From JAQTRU01 sp041645555 (GTDB lineage Bacteria; Patescibacteriota; Patescibacteriia; Patescibacteriales; JAQTRU01): 62,422 nucleotides of DNA. The stretch is taken from NCBI GenBank assembly GCA_041645555.1, contig JBAZPX010000005.1, forward strand, positions 1 through 62,422, written 5' to 3'. The translations under genes and the position numbers were made by a program. Below are positions 8,494-17,144 of the stretch, piece by piece. The notes under the pieces are model-generated. The model was not told the origin of the DNA and made no database searches. It was given only the letters and a program-made list of their open reading frames with translations. Position 1 is the first letter of the stretch. The number at the start of each line of letters is the position of its first letter.

Positions 8494-9533
8494 TGAATAA
8501 AAACATTATTTCCAAAGTTTTTTTAATTATTCTGATTATTTTTGTTATTTTCGCCTGTTATTTGGTATTCCGGCCCTTTTTAGTAGAAATCCTGGCCGCC
8601 GCGATTCTCGTTTCAATTTTTTACACCCCTTACGAGTGGCTGGTTAAAAAATTCCGCAATCACCGGAATTTAGCTTCGCTTGTCATGTGCTTATTGGTAA
8701 TTTTAATCGTAATTATTCCGGCTATAAATTTAATTATTTATACGGCGCAAAGGTCGGTTCTGGCCTATTCGGATACGATTAATTTTTTAAACCGGACTGA
8801 TTTGGACGGCGCCATAAAAAATAGTATTTTAGAGAAAGCCAATTTATTGGGCCTGGACAGCAGCGACTTAAAAGTTTTTGTCGCCGATATCGCTAAAAAG
8901 TCAAGCAACTGGCTGGTAAGCGGGGCGGCGACTTTAGTAAGGGGGACAACCAGTTTTATTATCTCCCTGATCATAATTATTCTGACTATGTTTTTCTTTT
9001 TTGTGGACGGCAATAAAATGATGGAAAAAATAATGTATTGGACGCCGCTTTCCAATAAATACGACCGGGAAATATTTAAGAAATTCCGCGATGTGAGCTA
9101 TTCAACCATGATTTCAACTTTCGTGGTGGCGATTGCCCAGGGAACGGTTGGCGCAATCGGATTTATGATTATCGGCTTGCCGGCCTTTTTTGCCGGTTTG
9201 CTGATGGGGTTCTTTTCCCTTGTTCCTTATATCGGCTCCGGTTTTATCTGGTTTCCAACGGCCATCTATCTTCTTTTTACCGGTAAAATTTGGCAGGGAG
9301 TTTTCCTTCTGGCCTGGGGCGTTTTAGTGATTAGCGTGATTGATAATCTTATCCGGGCTTATATTATTAAAGGCAGAGCCCAGGTCCACCCGATTTTTAT
9401 TATTTTATCAATTTTGGGCGGAATTTCTCTATTCGGCTTTTGGGGAGTGTTTTTAGGCCCGTTAGTAATTTCCATCGCCATTACGGTTTTCCATATTTAC
9501 GAACTGGAATATGGGGAAGCGCTGGAGAAATAA
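8460..9533 (+). CDS. AI-2E family transporter (PerM/YdiK-like permease)
   Basis: 357-residue polytopic membrane protein. It has the family layout: two N-terminal spans, a soluble central segment (about residues 90-160), and a C-terminal block of spans with GLLMGFFSLVPYIGSGFIW and a GFWGVFLGPL motif. Family members export varied solutes; AI-2 itself is only one case, so the substrate is unknown. The first 12 residues (MEKNNNEISNGV) come from the palindromic element and have no counterpart in the family as known to me. Confidence 0.9.
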   Translation: MEKNNNEISNGVNKNIISKVFLIILIIFVIFACYLVFRPFLVEILAAAILVSIFYTPYEWLVKKFRNHRNLASLVMCLLVILIVIIPAINLIIYTAQRSVLAYSDTINFLNRTDLDGAIKNSILEKANLLGLDSSDLKVFVADIAKKSSNWLVSGAATLVRGTTSFIISLIIIILTMFFFFVDGNKMMEKIMYWTPLSNKYDREIFKKFRDVSYSTMISTFVVAIAQGTVGAIGFMIIGLPAFFAGLLMGFFSLVPYIGSGFIWFPTAIYLLFTGKIWQGVFLLAWGVLVISVIDNLIRAYIIKGRAQVHPIFIILSILGGISLFGFWGVFLGPLVISIAITVFHIYELEYGEALEK

Positions 9534-9604
9534 CGGTTGACAATCAACAGTTGACAGTTAACAATTAACAATTGACTATTGTTAAGGAACGAAAATAGTT
9601 AATT

Positions 9605-9955
9605 ATGAAGACTTTTAGATTTTTTGATTTTCCGGTTTATGAATAGGCGAAGAGATGTTATAAAAATATTTTGATTATATCGCTAAGAGTTCAAGATTAT
9701 TCTTTCAGGGATCAGATAAAACGGGCGGCTCTGTCAGTAATTTTGAATATTGCAGAAGGTTCCGCGAAAAAATCCGACAAAGATTTTGCTAAATTTTTAG
9801 AAATTTCTATCGCCTCAGCAAACGAAGTAGTCGCTTGTTTAGATATTATGCATGATTTTAAGAAAATTTCCGATAAAGAATGGGAAGTTCTAAAAGAAGA
9901 TTTAGAAAGTGTAGTAAAACAGTTAGGCGGATTTATAAAAAATTTAAGAAAATAA
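9605..9955 (+). pseudogene. Four-helix-bundle (23S rRNA IVP-type) protein gene with in-frame amber codon
   Basis: From ATG 9605 the frame reads MKTFRFFDFPVYE, then TAG at 9644-9646, then AKRCYKNILIISLRVQDYSF and on to a stop at 9953-9955. The whole matches the IVP/S23 four-helix-bundle family (DQIKRAALSVILNIAEGS is characteristic). A CAG-to-TAG change at codon 14 would explain the break. Restart at TTG 9671 would give a 94-residue protein lacking most of helix 1. These proteins are often found near RNA genes or in mobile contexts; this one lies 38 bp from tRNA-Trp. Confidence 0.7.
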
Positions 9956-9993
9956 AGTCAAAAGTCAATTGTCAAATGTTAATTGTTAATAAT

Positions 9994-10067
9994 GGGGGAA
10001 TAGTTCAATGGTAGAACACGGGTCTCCAAAACCTGTGATGAGGGTCCGATTCCTTCTTCCCCTGCCA
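9994..10067 (+). tRNA. tRNA-Trp (CCA anticodon), CCA end encoded
   Basis: A 7-bp acceptor stem (9994-10000, first pair G-U), D stem GTTC/GAAC, and anticodon stem CGGGT/ACCTG around loop CTCCAAA, giving anticodon CCA. The T stem is GAGGG/CCTTC with loop TCCGATT, discriminator G and genomic CCA (10065-10067). Loop position 55 is C rather than the usual T. Confidence 0.93.
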
Positions 10068-10077
10068 GTCAAAAAAT

Positions 10078-10105
10078 AGCCGAAATCGGCTTTTTTTGTT
10101 ATAAT
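10078..10105 (+). promoter_or_regulatory. Compact terminator plus extended -10 promoter module
   Basis: Hairpin AGCCG/CGGCT followed by seven T ends the tRNA transcript. The T run merges into TGTTATAAT (extended -10, 10097-10105) for the next gene. A near-identical module is at 19441-19471. Confidence 0.65.
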
Positions 10106-10135
10106 GGGGATAAATTAAATACATTAGATTAAATT

Positions 10136-11296
10136 GTGGCCTATATATTTTTGTTTATAGCAATAGTTTTTTTAATTGCCGCCCATTGGCTGGTTTACGA
10201 TTTTTTTGTCCGCAGTTTTTCCGCAAGCAGCAAGCGGGGAAAAAACATCTGGCGCTTGCTTTTTTTCTTTTTGCCGATAGGCTTTATTTTATCTTCAATT
10301 CTGGTCCGCTGGCAGGAGATTTTATTGACTAAGATTTTATATTTTGTTTTTTCCCTTTGGCTGGGCGTATTAATAAATTTTTTGCTCGCTATTGGCGCGG
10401 CCTGGCTTATAACAGGGGCAGCAGAAGCTTTGGGCAAAAAAATAAATCGGTCTGTTGTCGGCGTAGCGGTTTTGCTGATCGTTCTTCTTTATAGCGGCTA
10501 TGGCGTGTTTAATGCTTTGTCGCCGGCAGTAAAGAGAATAACGGTTTCTGTCGGCGGCCTGCCTAAAGAGTGGCAGGGGAAAACTATTGTCCAGATTTCT
10601 GACCTGCACTTGGGAGAAATTTTAGGAAAAAATTTTTTAAACCGGGTTTTAAATAGGGTAAATAGCCTTAACCCGGAAATGGTTGTAATTACCGGGGATT
10701 TGTTTGACGGCATGGACGGAAATCTGGATGCCTTTGTCGGGATCCTTAACGGTTTTAACGCGCCCAAAGGCGTTTATTATGTTACCGGCAACCATGAAAT
10801 CTATTTGGGCATGGAAGACGCTTTGACCGCCTTAAAAAAGACCAAGATAAATGTTTTAGATAATGAAATAGCGGAAATAGACGGTTTGCAAATAATTGGC
10901 GTAAGTTATCCCGGCCTTAATCCGGGCGAGGATGAAGAGAATATCATAAATAGTTATAATCAGGAAAAACCAAGTATTCTGCTTTATCATGCGCCGGTTG
11001 ATATTTTTTCTAGCCAGACAAACGGCAATAATTCGCATAAAGATATTTATTTATCGCCCAATACGGATTTTACCGCTGTCAAAAAGCTTGGTATTGATTT
11101 GCAATTATCAGGCCATACGCATGGAGGCCAGATTTTCCCCTTTAATCTAATCACAAAATTAATTTATCATGGCCATGATTATGGCTTAAATCGGGACGGG
11201 GATTTTACCCTCTATACTACCAGCGGCACCGGAGTCTGGGGGCCGACGATGCGGACAGGGAGCCGGGGAGAGATAGTTTTAATTACCCTAAAGTAA
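10136..11296 (+). CDS. Membrane-anchored metallophosphoesterase (YkuE/YaeI-like)
   Basis: 386 residues from a GTG start placed about 30 nt after the -10 box. About four N-terminal spans (to residue ~125) are followed by a calcineurin-like phosphoesterase domain with all metal-binding blocks: QISDLHLG, ITGDLFDG, VTGNHE and SGHTHGGQ. Relatives hydrolyse phosphoester bonds, for example in lipid head groups; the substrate here is not known. The active site is predicted to face the membrane surface next to the anchor. A palindromic element starts 11 nt after the stop. Confidence 0.9.
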   Translation: MAYIFLFIAIVFLIAAHWLVYDFFVRSFSASSKRGKNIWRLLFFFLPIGFILSSILVRWQEILLTKILYFVFSLWLGVLINFLLAIGAAWLITGAAEALGKKINRSVVGVAVLLIVLLYSGYGVFNALSPAVKRITVSVGGLPKEWQGKTIVQISDLHLGEILGKNFLNRVLNRVNSLNPEMVVITGDLFDGMDGNLDAFVGILNGFNAPKGVYYVTGNHEIYLGMEDALTALKKTKINVLDNEIAEIDGLQIIGVSYPGLNPGEDEENIINSYNQEKPSILLYHAPVDIFSSQTNGNNSHKDIYLSPNTDFTAVKKLGIDLQLSGHTHGGQIFPFNLITKLIYHGHDYGLNRDGDFTLYTTSGTGVWGPTMRTGSRGEIVLITLK

Positions 11297-11306
11297 ACCC
11301 ATTTTT

Positions 11307-11418
11307 ATGGACCCCGTTAGAAATCTAGCTACAAAAAATAAAGTTTCTAACGGGGAAAAAGATATTCAAAAATAAAATATTATTATGGAGGAAAAAATCA
11401 ATAAAATTTCTAACGGGG
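11307..11418. repeat. ISNGV-type palindromic element with two competing 3' arms at the P-type ATPase start
   Basis: 5' arm CCCCGTTAGAAAT (11312-11324). One 3' arm, TTTCTAACGGGG, lies before the start codon (11344-11355), and a second, ATTTCTAACGGGG, lies at codons 8-12 (11406-11418). Both pair perfectly with the 5' arm and exclude each other. An ATG at 11307 opens a 22-codon frame (MDPVRNLATKNK...) ahead of the real gene. Confidence 0.75.
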
Positions 11419-13985
11419 TGGATAACCAGAAGCAAAACTTAGATTATTTTTTCAAAAATAGAATTGAGGATATTTATTCATTTTTGCAATCTTCTTCTAA
11501 TGGGCTTAAAGCCGAGGAAGTGGAAGCTAGGCTTTTAAATTACGGGTATAACGTTATAAAAAGGGAGAAAAAACTAAGTTTGGCCGTTGAGTTTTTGTCT
11601 CATTTCAAAAATCCCTTAGTAATAATCCTGTTATTTGTTTCCGCCGTTTCCGCTTATTTCGGCGAAACCACAAACGCGGTTATTGTTATAATAATGGTCT
11701 TGGCCAGCGTTATCCTTGATTTTTTTGAAGAACATAGCGCCAATGATGCTTCTAAAAAGTTAAGGGAAAAAGTTTCAATTACCGCCACGGTTTTGCGCGA
11801 CGGAGAGGCGAAAGAAATAAAAACGAAAAAACTTGTGCCGGGAGACGTTGTCCTTTTAAATTCGGGCGATTTAATCCCGGCTGATTGCCGGATTATTGAG
11901 GCGAACGATTTTTTTGTCAACCAATCGTCTTTAACCGGAGAATCGTTTCCTCTGGAAAAGGCCGCCGGCGTTCCGGCAAACGAGGAGGCGGCTCTGGGCG
12001 AGATAGAAAACATCGCTTTTATGGGTTCTAATGTCGTGAGCGGTACGGCTAAAGCGATTATTTTTTCGACCGGCAGCCAGACCCAATTCGGCAAAATTGC
12101 CGGTTCTTTAAGCAAAAAAGAGGCGAAAAGCGAATTTGAAGTCGGCGTAGTAAGCTTTGGTTATTTTATAATGAAGGTTATTATTTTTTTAGTGCTGCTC
12201 ATCTTTTTCTTTAATGCCTTAGTGGGCCGGGATATAATTGAGGTTTTTATATTTTCTCTGGCTATTGCCGTCGGCGTTACCCCCGAGCTTCTGCCTATGA
12301 TTATGTCGATTACCATGGCGCGCGGTTCGGTGAAAATGGCGAAAGACGGGGTAATTGTGAAAAAGCTTTCCTCCATCCCGGGTTTTGGCAGCATGGACAT
12401 ACTTTGCACGGATAAAACCGGAACTCTGACAGAAGATAAAATTAAATTAATTAAATATACAGACACCATCGGCAAGACGAATGAAGATGTATTTCTTTAT
12501 ACTTTCCTTAATAGTTTTTATCAGACCGGGGTGGAAAATCCTTTAGATAAAGCTGTTTTGGAGTTTAGAAAAACGAATTGCGAGGAGTTCAAAAAAATTG
12601 ACGAAATTCCTTTTGATTTCATAAGGAAGATGATGAGCATTATTGTTGAGGGGAAAAAAGGGCAGAGGTATTTAATAACCAAGGGAGCGCCGGAAAATAT
12701 TTTTTTAATTTGTAATAATTTTAAAAATGGTTCAAAGAATGAAAAATTCACGGGTAAGGCGGTTTCCAAGGCGACAGAGTATTACAAAAACATGAGCGCT
12801 GCCGGGTATCGTGTTTTAGCCGTGGCGATTAAAGAACTGCCTAAAGATTCTGACAAAAGAGAATTGTCTAATATTGATAAATATTCCAAGAGCGATGAAT
12901 CGTCTATGACGCTTATCGGCTTTGTGTCTTTTCTCGATCCGGCCAAAGAAGATGTGCGCGAGGTTTTGCGGGAGCTTGAAGCCATGGGCGTGGAAATTAA
13001 GATTATCACCGGCGATAACGAATTGGTGGCGCAAAAAATTTGCCGCGATGTCGGGCTTAATGTTCGCGGGATTTTATTAGGCAGCGAACTTGATAATTTA
13101 ACGGACGATGCCCTGGCTAAAAAAGCCGAGGCCACGACTTTATTTGCTAAATTTTCGCCGGATGAAAAAAATCGCGTGATTGTCGCTTTGCGGTCCCGGC
13201 ATCATGTGGTAGGCTATATGGGCGACGGCATTAACGACGCGCCGTCCATTAGGGCCGCGGATGTGGGCATATCGGTTAATAACGCGGTCGATATCGCCAG
13301 GGAGTCGGCTGATTTTATTTTAACCCAGAAAAACCTGAGATCCCTGGTCGACGGAATAATCCAGGGCCGGCGGTCTTTCGGCAACACGATGAAATATATT
13401 ATGATGGGCTTGAGCTCTAATTTCGGGAATATGTTCAGCGTTGTCGGCGCCATTTTTTACCTCCCCTTTCTGCCGATGCTGCCTATCCAAATATTGCTTA
13501 ACAATTTTATTTATGACCTTTCGCAGGTAACCATACCGACCGATAAGGTTGATAAAGAATGGATTAAATTGCCCAGGCGCTGGGACATAAGTTTTGTCAA
13601 AAAATTTATGCTCACTTTCGGGCCGATAAGCTCTTTGTTCGATTTTATTACGTTTTTTATTCTTTTCTCTGTTTTTAAGCTTTCGGCGCCGGAATTTCAA
13701 ACCGGCTGGTTTTTGGAATCATTAGCCACTCAGACTTTAGTAATTCATATAATCAGGACCAGAAAGCTGCCCTTTTTTCAGAGCCGGGCAAGCGCGCTGC
13801 TGTTTTTATCAACCTTTGCCTGCGTGGCAATCGGCTGGCTGATTCCCTATACCGCTTTAGGCCGATTTTTCCAATTCGCCCAGCTTCCTTTTCATATATT
13901 AGCAGTCATCGCCGTCTTGGTTTTGATTTATCTGGTTTTGGTTGAAATAGTAAAAAGAATTTTTTATAGAAAATTCGCGCAATAA
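11385..13985 (+). CDS. mgtA: P-type ATPase, MgtA-like (magnesium import)
   Basis: 866 residues, complete. Blocks in order: N-terminal cation-ATPase domain, actuator motif LTGESFPLEK, phosphorylation site CTDKTGTLTED (Asp343), nucleotide-binding domain and hinge MGDGINDAPS, then C-terminal membrane helices. NPLDKAVLEF and the P-IIIB-like C-terminus point to the MgtA/MgtB group rather than Ca or heavy-metal pumps. Mg2+ is therefore the probable substrate. The first 12 residues (MEEKINKISNGV) are encoded by the palindromic element, whose arms bracket the start codon and could influence translation. Confidence 0.9.
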   Translation: MEEKINKISNGVDNQKQNLDYFFKNRIEDIYSFLQSSSNGLKAEEVEARLLNYGYNVIKREKKLSLAVEFLSHFKNPLVIILLFVSAVSAYFGETTNAVIVIIMVLASVILDFFEEHSANDASKKLREKVSITATVLRDGEAKEIKTKKLVPGDVVLLNSGDLIPADCRIIEANDFFVNQSSLTGESFPLEKAAGVPANEEAALGEIENIAFMGSNVVSGTAKAIIFSTGSQTQFGKIAGSLSKKEAKSEFEVGVVSFGYFIMKVIIFLVLLIFFFNALVGRDIIEVFIFSLAIAVGVTPELLPMIMSITMARGSVKMAKDGVIVKKLSSIPGFGSMDILCTDKTGTLTEDKIKLIKYTDTIGKTNEDVFLYTFLNSFYQTGVENPLDKAVLEFRKTNCEEFKKIDEIPFDFIRKMMSIIVEGKKGQRYLITKGAPENIFLICNNFKNGSKNEKFTGKAVSKATEYYKNMSAAGYRVLAVAIKELPKDSDKRELSNIDKYSKSDESSMTLIGFVSFLDPAKEDVREVLRELEAMGVEIKIITGDNELVAQKICRDVGLNVRGILLGSELDNLTDDALAKKAEATTLFAKFSPDEKNRVIVALRSRHHVVGYMGDGINDAPSIRAADVGISVNNAVDIARESADFILTQKNLRSLVDGIIQGRRSFGNTMKYIMMGLSSNFGNMFSVVGAIFYLPFLPMLPIQILLNNFIYDLSQVTIPTDKVDKEWIKLPRRWDISFVKKFMLTFGPISSLFDFITFFILFSVFKLSAPEFQTGWFLESLATQTLVIHIIRTRKLPFFQSRASALLFLSTFACVAIGWLIPYTALGRFFQFAQLPFHILAVIAVLVLIYLVLVEIVKRIFYRKFAQ

Positions 13986-13986
13986 T

Positions 13987-14006
13987 CCCCGTTAGAAAGG
14001 GCGGGG
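13987..14006. repeat. Degenerate partial copy of the CCCCGTTAGAAA element
   Basis: CCCCGTTAGAAA followed at once by GGGCGGGG, directly after the mgtA stop codon. It looks like a 5' arm with a shortened 3' arm. Confidence 0.45.
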
Positions 14007-14036
14007 CTCATCATGTTCTAATAACATCTTACTTTT

Positions 14037-14876
14037 ATGAGCAGAACTCAAGGCTGGACAGAAGTCGCTAAAAACAGGGGACAGAAACAAAATAGGATTC
14101 CGCCGTTCGCGCCTTCGCCAAAAGAGCAAAAAATTTATCAAGAATTCATAAAAAAAACGAGCGCAAGCGATTTACCGCGGAGAGCTTTAATTTTGGGCGC
14201 CACTCCGGAATTAAGGGATCTCTCTATTAAGGCGGGGCTGGAAAGCCATGCGGTTGACATCAGTCAGGAAATGATGAGTAAGTTTTCTAAATTGATGGAT
14301 AATGGCGGCAATCGCCTGGACAAAAGGATAATTTGCGATTGGTTGAAAATGAATTTTCCGGATAATAATTTTGGCGTAATCATGGGGGACGCATCTCTAA
14401 TTAATCTTCCGACCAGATCCGGCAACCTTAAATTAATTAAGAAATGCCGAAAATTTTTGAAGAGCGGAGGGTATCTGGTATTAAGGCAGTTGGTTTATCC
14501 GGAAACATATAAGGGCTACAAAAAAGCCGGGGAGCTTATAAACGATTATCGGAAAGGAAAAGTTACTTGGGAAGATTTCTTTATGGAATTGAGAATGATA
14601 ACTTTTAGAAAACAGGTTTTTAATCAGAAAACCTGCCAATTTGACGCCGGAAAAGCATTTAAAAAAATTGAAGATTTATACAAAAAAAGTTTATTAAAAA
14701 AAGAAGAATTTGACAGAATAAATCTATTCAGAAATAATATTATAAATACTTTTTTTCCGGAGAAGGAGTTTGTTAAAACCGTGGAAGGGGAGGGATTCAA
14801 ATTGGTGCGCGTTTTCAAGGATAAGCCTCATTTATTCTTCAATTATCTGTACATGATGGTATTTCAAAAAGAATAG
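14037..14876 (+). CDS. Class I SAM methyltransferase-like protein, paralog 1
   Basis: 279 residues. ALILGATPELRDLSIK replaces the usual Gly-rich SAM motif I; AVDISQEMMSKFSKLM matches motif II, GVIMGDASLINLP motif IV, and a post-motif FLKSGGYLVLRQL follows. Two paralogs (16275, 17101) share the same LGATPELRDLA block and similar helical C-terminal halves. The target is unknown. It is separated from its paralogs by a PLP-enzyme gene with its own promoter and terminator, which probably inserted later. Confidence 0.75.
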   Translation: MSRTQGWTEVAKNRGQKQNRIPPFAPSPKEQKIYQEFIKKTSASDLPRRALILGATPELRDLSIKAGLESHAVDISQEMMSKFSKLMDNGGNRLDKRIICDWLKMNFPDNNFGVIMGDASLINLPTRSGNLKLIKKCRKFLKSGGYLVLRQLVYPETYKGYKKAGELINDYRKGKVTWEDFFMELRMITFRKQVFNQKTCQFDAGKAFKKIEDLYKKSLLKKEEFDRINLFRNNIINTFFPEKEFVKTVEGEGFKLVRVFKDKPHLFFNYLYMMVFQKE

Positions 14877-14901
14877 GGTGAGAATTATAAAAAATAAAGA
14901 C

Positions 14902-14959
14902 TAATTTTAGCCAAAATAGCCAAGTTTATCTTGACTTTTTTTGTTATATATGGTATGAT
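14902..14959 (+). promoter_or_regulatory. Strong promoter of the PLP-enzyme cassette with upstream 15-mer
   Basis: TTGACT (14931-14936), a 17-nt spacer and TATGAT (14954-14959). The 15-mer TAATTTTAGCCAAAA (14902-14916) recurs exactly at 61643-61657, also 13-14 nt upstream of a TTGAC -35 box. Confidence 0.75.
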
Positions 14960-15049
14960 ATTCAATTAGTGTTCATTACAACGGAATTAATTGGACTATA
15001 TAGATAATCGAAGTAATAAAATTACACTTTTTGATGAAGGGAAGTTTCA

Positions 15050-16165
15050 ATGAGACAGAACGGAATTGTTACCCTGTTTGGCTCCACGGCGGAAATGTTA
15101 GCGGAGTGGGGCGGGCATTATGTGTCAGGTTTACCGCAGACAGTAAAGTTGGAAAAAGAACTCGGCAAGATTCACGGCATGCCCACGCTGGTAACAACGC
15201 GAGGTATGACCGCGATCACAGCTGCGGTCTTTGCTTTTCTGCCGGCGAGAGTCATTCTTTCAAACGAATGCTACCCCGGCACTATGCTCCAATTTCGGGA
15301 GTGGAAAGGCGCTGATGTCATACCCAGCCTCAGCTTATTCGACCCAGACGACTTGGACGGGTTGGAAAATCAATTAAGCGATCCGCTCTCCGAAAGCAGC
15401 GAGTTTGCGATTGTTTTTGTGGAATCAATCGGTAATTCGCGGCTGATGAAAGTCGCGAATGTCCCGGCCATTATCGCGCTCTGCAAGAAGTATGGGGCGA
15501 TGCTGGTCGTCGACACCACATTCACACCGCTCGCGGTTTTCGAACCGGATTCGTCGCTTATCGTCGTGGGCTCGCTCACGAAATACGAGCAGCCTGATGA
15601 TGAAGCCATGGGCGGAAGGATTTCCTCCGCCGCGGAAATCATCGCAAAAATCAGAGCTACTCGCGCTTACGGCAATGTTGCTATGCTCCCGAGTGTGGCG
15701 GCGTATTATCTCCTCCAGGCTATTGGGGGATTTGATCGTCGTTTCCTCGATCATAGCGACAATGCTTTTTTACTTTCTTCGGAAAAGATTCGTTCCCACT
15801 CCGCGGTCAAGGCGGTGCATTATCCGGGGTCGTTGGACCATCCGGGCTATTCGATAATTCAGCGCGATTTCAGCTGTCTGGCAGGCGGAGTCCTGTATTT
15901 GGAATTTAAGGGCGGAGACGAAGCAGCCCGGCTGTTCTGCGACAAGCTCGTCCAGGGAAGCGAAAACTGGAGTCTGGCCGTGAGTTTCGGAAGTTCAGAC
16001 TGGCGCATTTGCCCGATCGTCGACTTCCTGACCGGCTACTTCGATTATCGTCCCGGGTTGGTGAGAATCGCCACCGGCCGGATTAATTCGCGCAAAGCCA
16101 TCTCGGAGTTCATCAAGGCTCTGGATTGGGTCATAACGGCGGTAAGTGAGCGTCAGGAAGCGTAA
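15050..16165 (+). CDS. PLP-dependent enzyme of the Cys/Met-metabolism family
   Basis: 371 residues of aspartate-aminotransferase fold, similar to cystathionine gamma-synthase/lyase. VVDTTFTPLAVFEPDSS is followed by VGSLTKYEQ, with Lys178 expected to bind PLP. The chain is slightly shorter than the usual ~390, and the Lys loop differs from the common SATKYINGHSD, so reaction and substrate are uncertain. ATG 15050 is preceded by AGGGA at 7 nt spacing. GC content and codon choice are richer than in neighbours (CGC, CTC and GTC are common), and the gene has its own promoter and terminator. This suggests horizontal gain as a single-gene unit between methyltransferase paralogs. Confidence 0.85.
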   Translation: MRQNGIVTLFGSTAEMLAEWGGHYVSGLPQTVKLEKELGKIHGMPTLVTTRGMTAITAAVFAFLPARVILSNECYPGTMLQFREWKGADVIPSLSLFDPDDLDGLENQLSDPLSESSEFAIVFVESIGNSRLMKVANVPAIIALCKKYGAMLVVDTTFTPLAVFEPDSSLIVVGSLTKYEQPDDEAMGGRISSAAEIIAKIRATRAYGNVAMLPSVAAYYLLQAIGGFDRRFLDHSDNAFLLSSEKIRSHSAVKAVHYPGSLDHPGYSIIQRDFSCLAGGVLYLEFKGGDEAARLFCDKLVQGSENWSLAVSFGSSDWRICPIVDFLTGYFDYRPGLVRIATGRINSRKAISEFIKALDWVITAVSERQEA

Positions 16166-16193
16166 GTTTCCTTATGCTCCAAAGTAAAAAGAG

Positions 16194-16224
16194 AGGAGTG
16201 TTTGTTTATAGACACTCCTTTTTC
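16194..16224 (+). terminator. Terminator of the PLP-enzyme cassette
   Basis: AGGAGTGT (16194-16201), a 10-nt loop, ACACTCCT (16212-16219) and a T-rich tail. Confidence 0.85.
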
Positions 16225-16274
16225 TTTTGCTAAAAACCTTGAAAAATCTAGAAATTCTGCTAAAATATAAGCAT

Positions 16275-17144
16275 ATGAGGAGTAAAGAATGGCGGGGGAA
16301 GATTCTTGAGCAAAGGATAAAAAACCGCAAAAATTACATGCAGGGTCCGAAATCCTCGCAACAGCAATGGCAGACCTATGGGCGGCTGTTTAAGGTCGCA
16401 TTAAATGGGCGGAAGAATTCGGTCATATTAATTCTCGGATCTACTCCCGAATTACGGGATCTGGCCTTAAGTTATAAAAATTCAAAGCTTATTACGGCCG
16501 ATCTTAATCCTGATATGATTTCCGGAATGTCGGAATTGATGAAATTCAAAAATTCAAAAAGAGAGGCAATTTTGATAAGAGAATGGTCGAAAATGAAAGT
16601 TAAAGAAAATAGCCTGGATTTGATCGCCGGCGATGCGGCCATGGTTAATTTAAATTTAAAACAGCTGCACGCCTTTTTTTCTTTGGCATCACGCGCTTTA
16701 AAGCCCGGAGGGAAGATTGTGCTTCGGGAAGCCGTCCGGGTAAGTAAATTAATACTTCCCCCAGAATCGATAATAAAGAAATCAAGGGAAGAGAAATGGC
16801 ATTGGTTCGATTTGCATGCCTTCTTGTGCTTTGGCTCCAGCGGAAAATGGTATAATAAAAAAACCTTCAAAAATTTCATGGCCGTTTTTTATAAATGGGC
16901 GGAGAAAGAATTTTTTGAAAAAAAATTTACTAAAGAAGAATATAAGAAATTACGCGCCTGGAAAGGAAATTTAGTCCACTCAATCCTGCCGGAGAAAAAA
17001 TTTCAGGGCATATTCCATGAATTTTTTATTCCGCTTAAAGTCAATCAGCCGAATGATTTAAGATATCAAAAATTTATTAAATTCTTTTTTGGCGAAAAAT
17101 ATGGAAAGGCACACACAGAAATACATAAAAAGCAGCTGCGGTAA
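16275..17144 (+). CDS. Class I SAM methyltransferase-like protein, paralog 2
   Basis: 289 residues from ATG 16275 (MRSKEWRGKILEQR). This start is preferred because TGCTAAAAT, an extended -10 box, ends only 8 nt upstream; the message would be leaderless. It has LILGSTPELRDLALS, TADLNPDMISGMSELM, LIAGDAAMVNL and ALKPGGKIVLRE, matching paralogs 1 and 3. It overlaps paralog 3 by 44 nt in another frame. Substrate unknown; the C-terminal third is helical and basic. Confidence 0.75.
   Translation: MRSKEWRGKILEQRIKNRKNYMQGPKSSQQQWQTYGRLFKVALNGRKNSVILILGSTPELRDLALSYKNSKLITADLNPDMISGMSELMKFKNSKREAILIREWSKMKVKENSLDLIAGDAAMVNLNLKQLHAFFSLASRALKPGGKIVLREAVRVSKLILPPESIIKKSREEKWHWFDLHAFLCFGSSGKWYNKKTFKNFMAVFYKWAEKEFFEKKFTKEEYKKLRAWKGNLVHSILPEKKFQGIFHEFFIPLKVNQPNDLRYQKFIKFFFGEKYGKAHTEIHKKQLR

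Noticed and set aside
9644..9646. Reassignment of TAG to a sense codon
   Set aside because: TAG ends the HU gene and others; a single nonsense change is simpler.
14902..16226. Integron gene cassette
   Set aside because: No attC-like site or integrase is visible; the unit has its own promoter, unlike typical integron cassettes.
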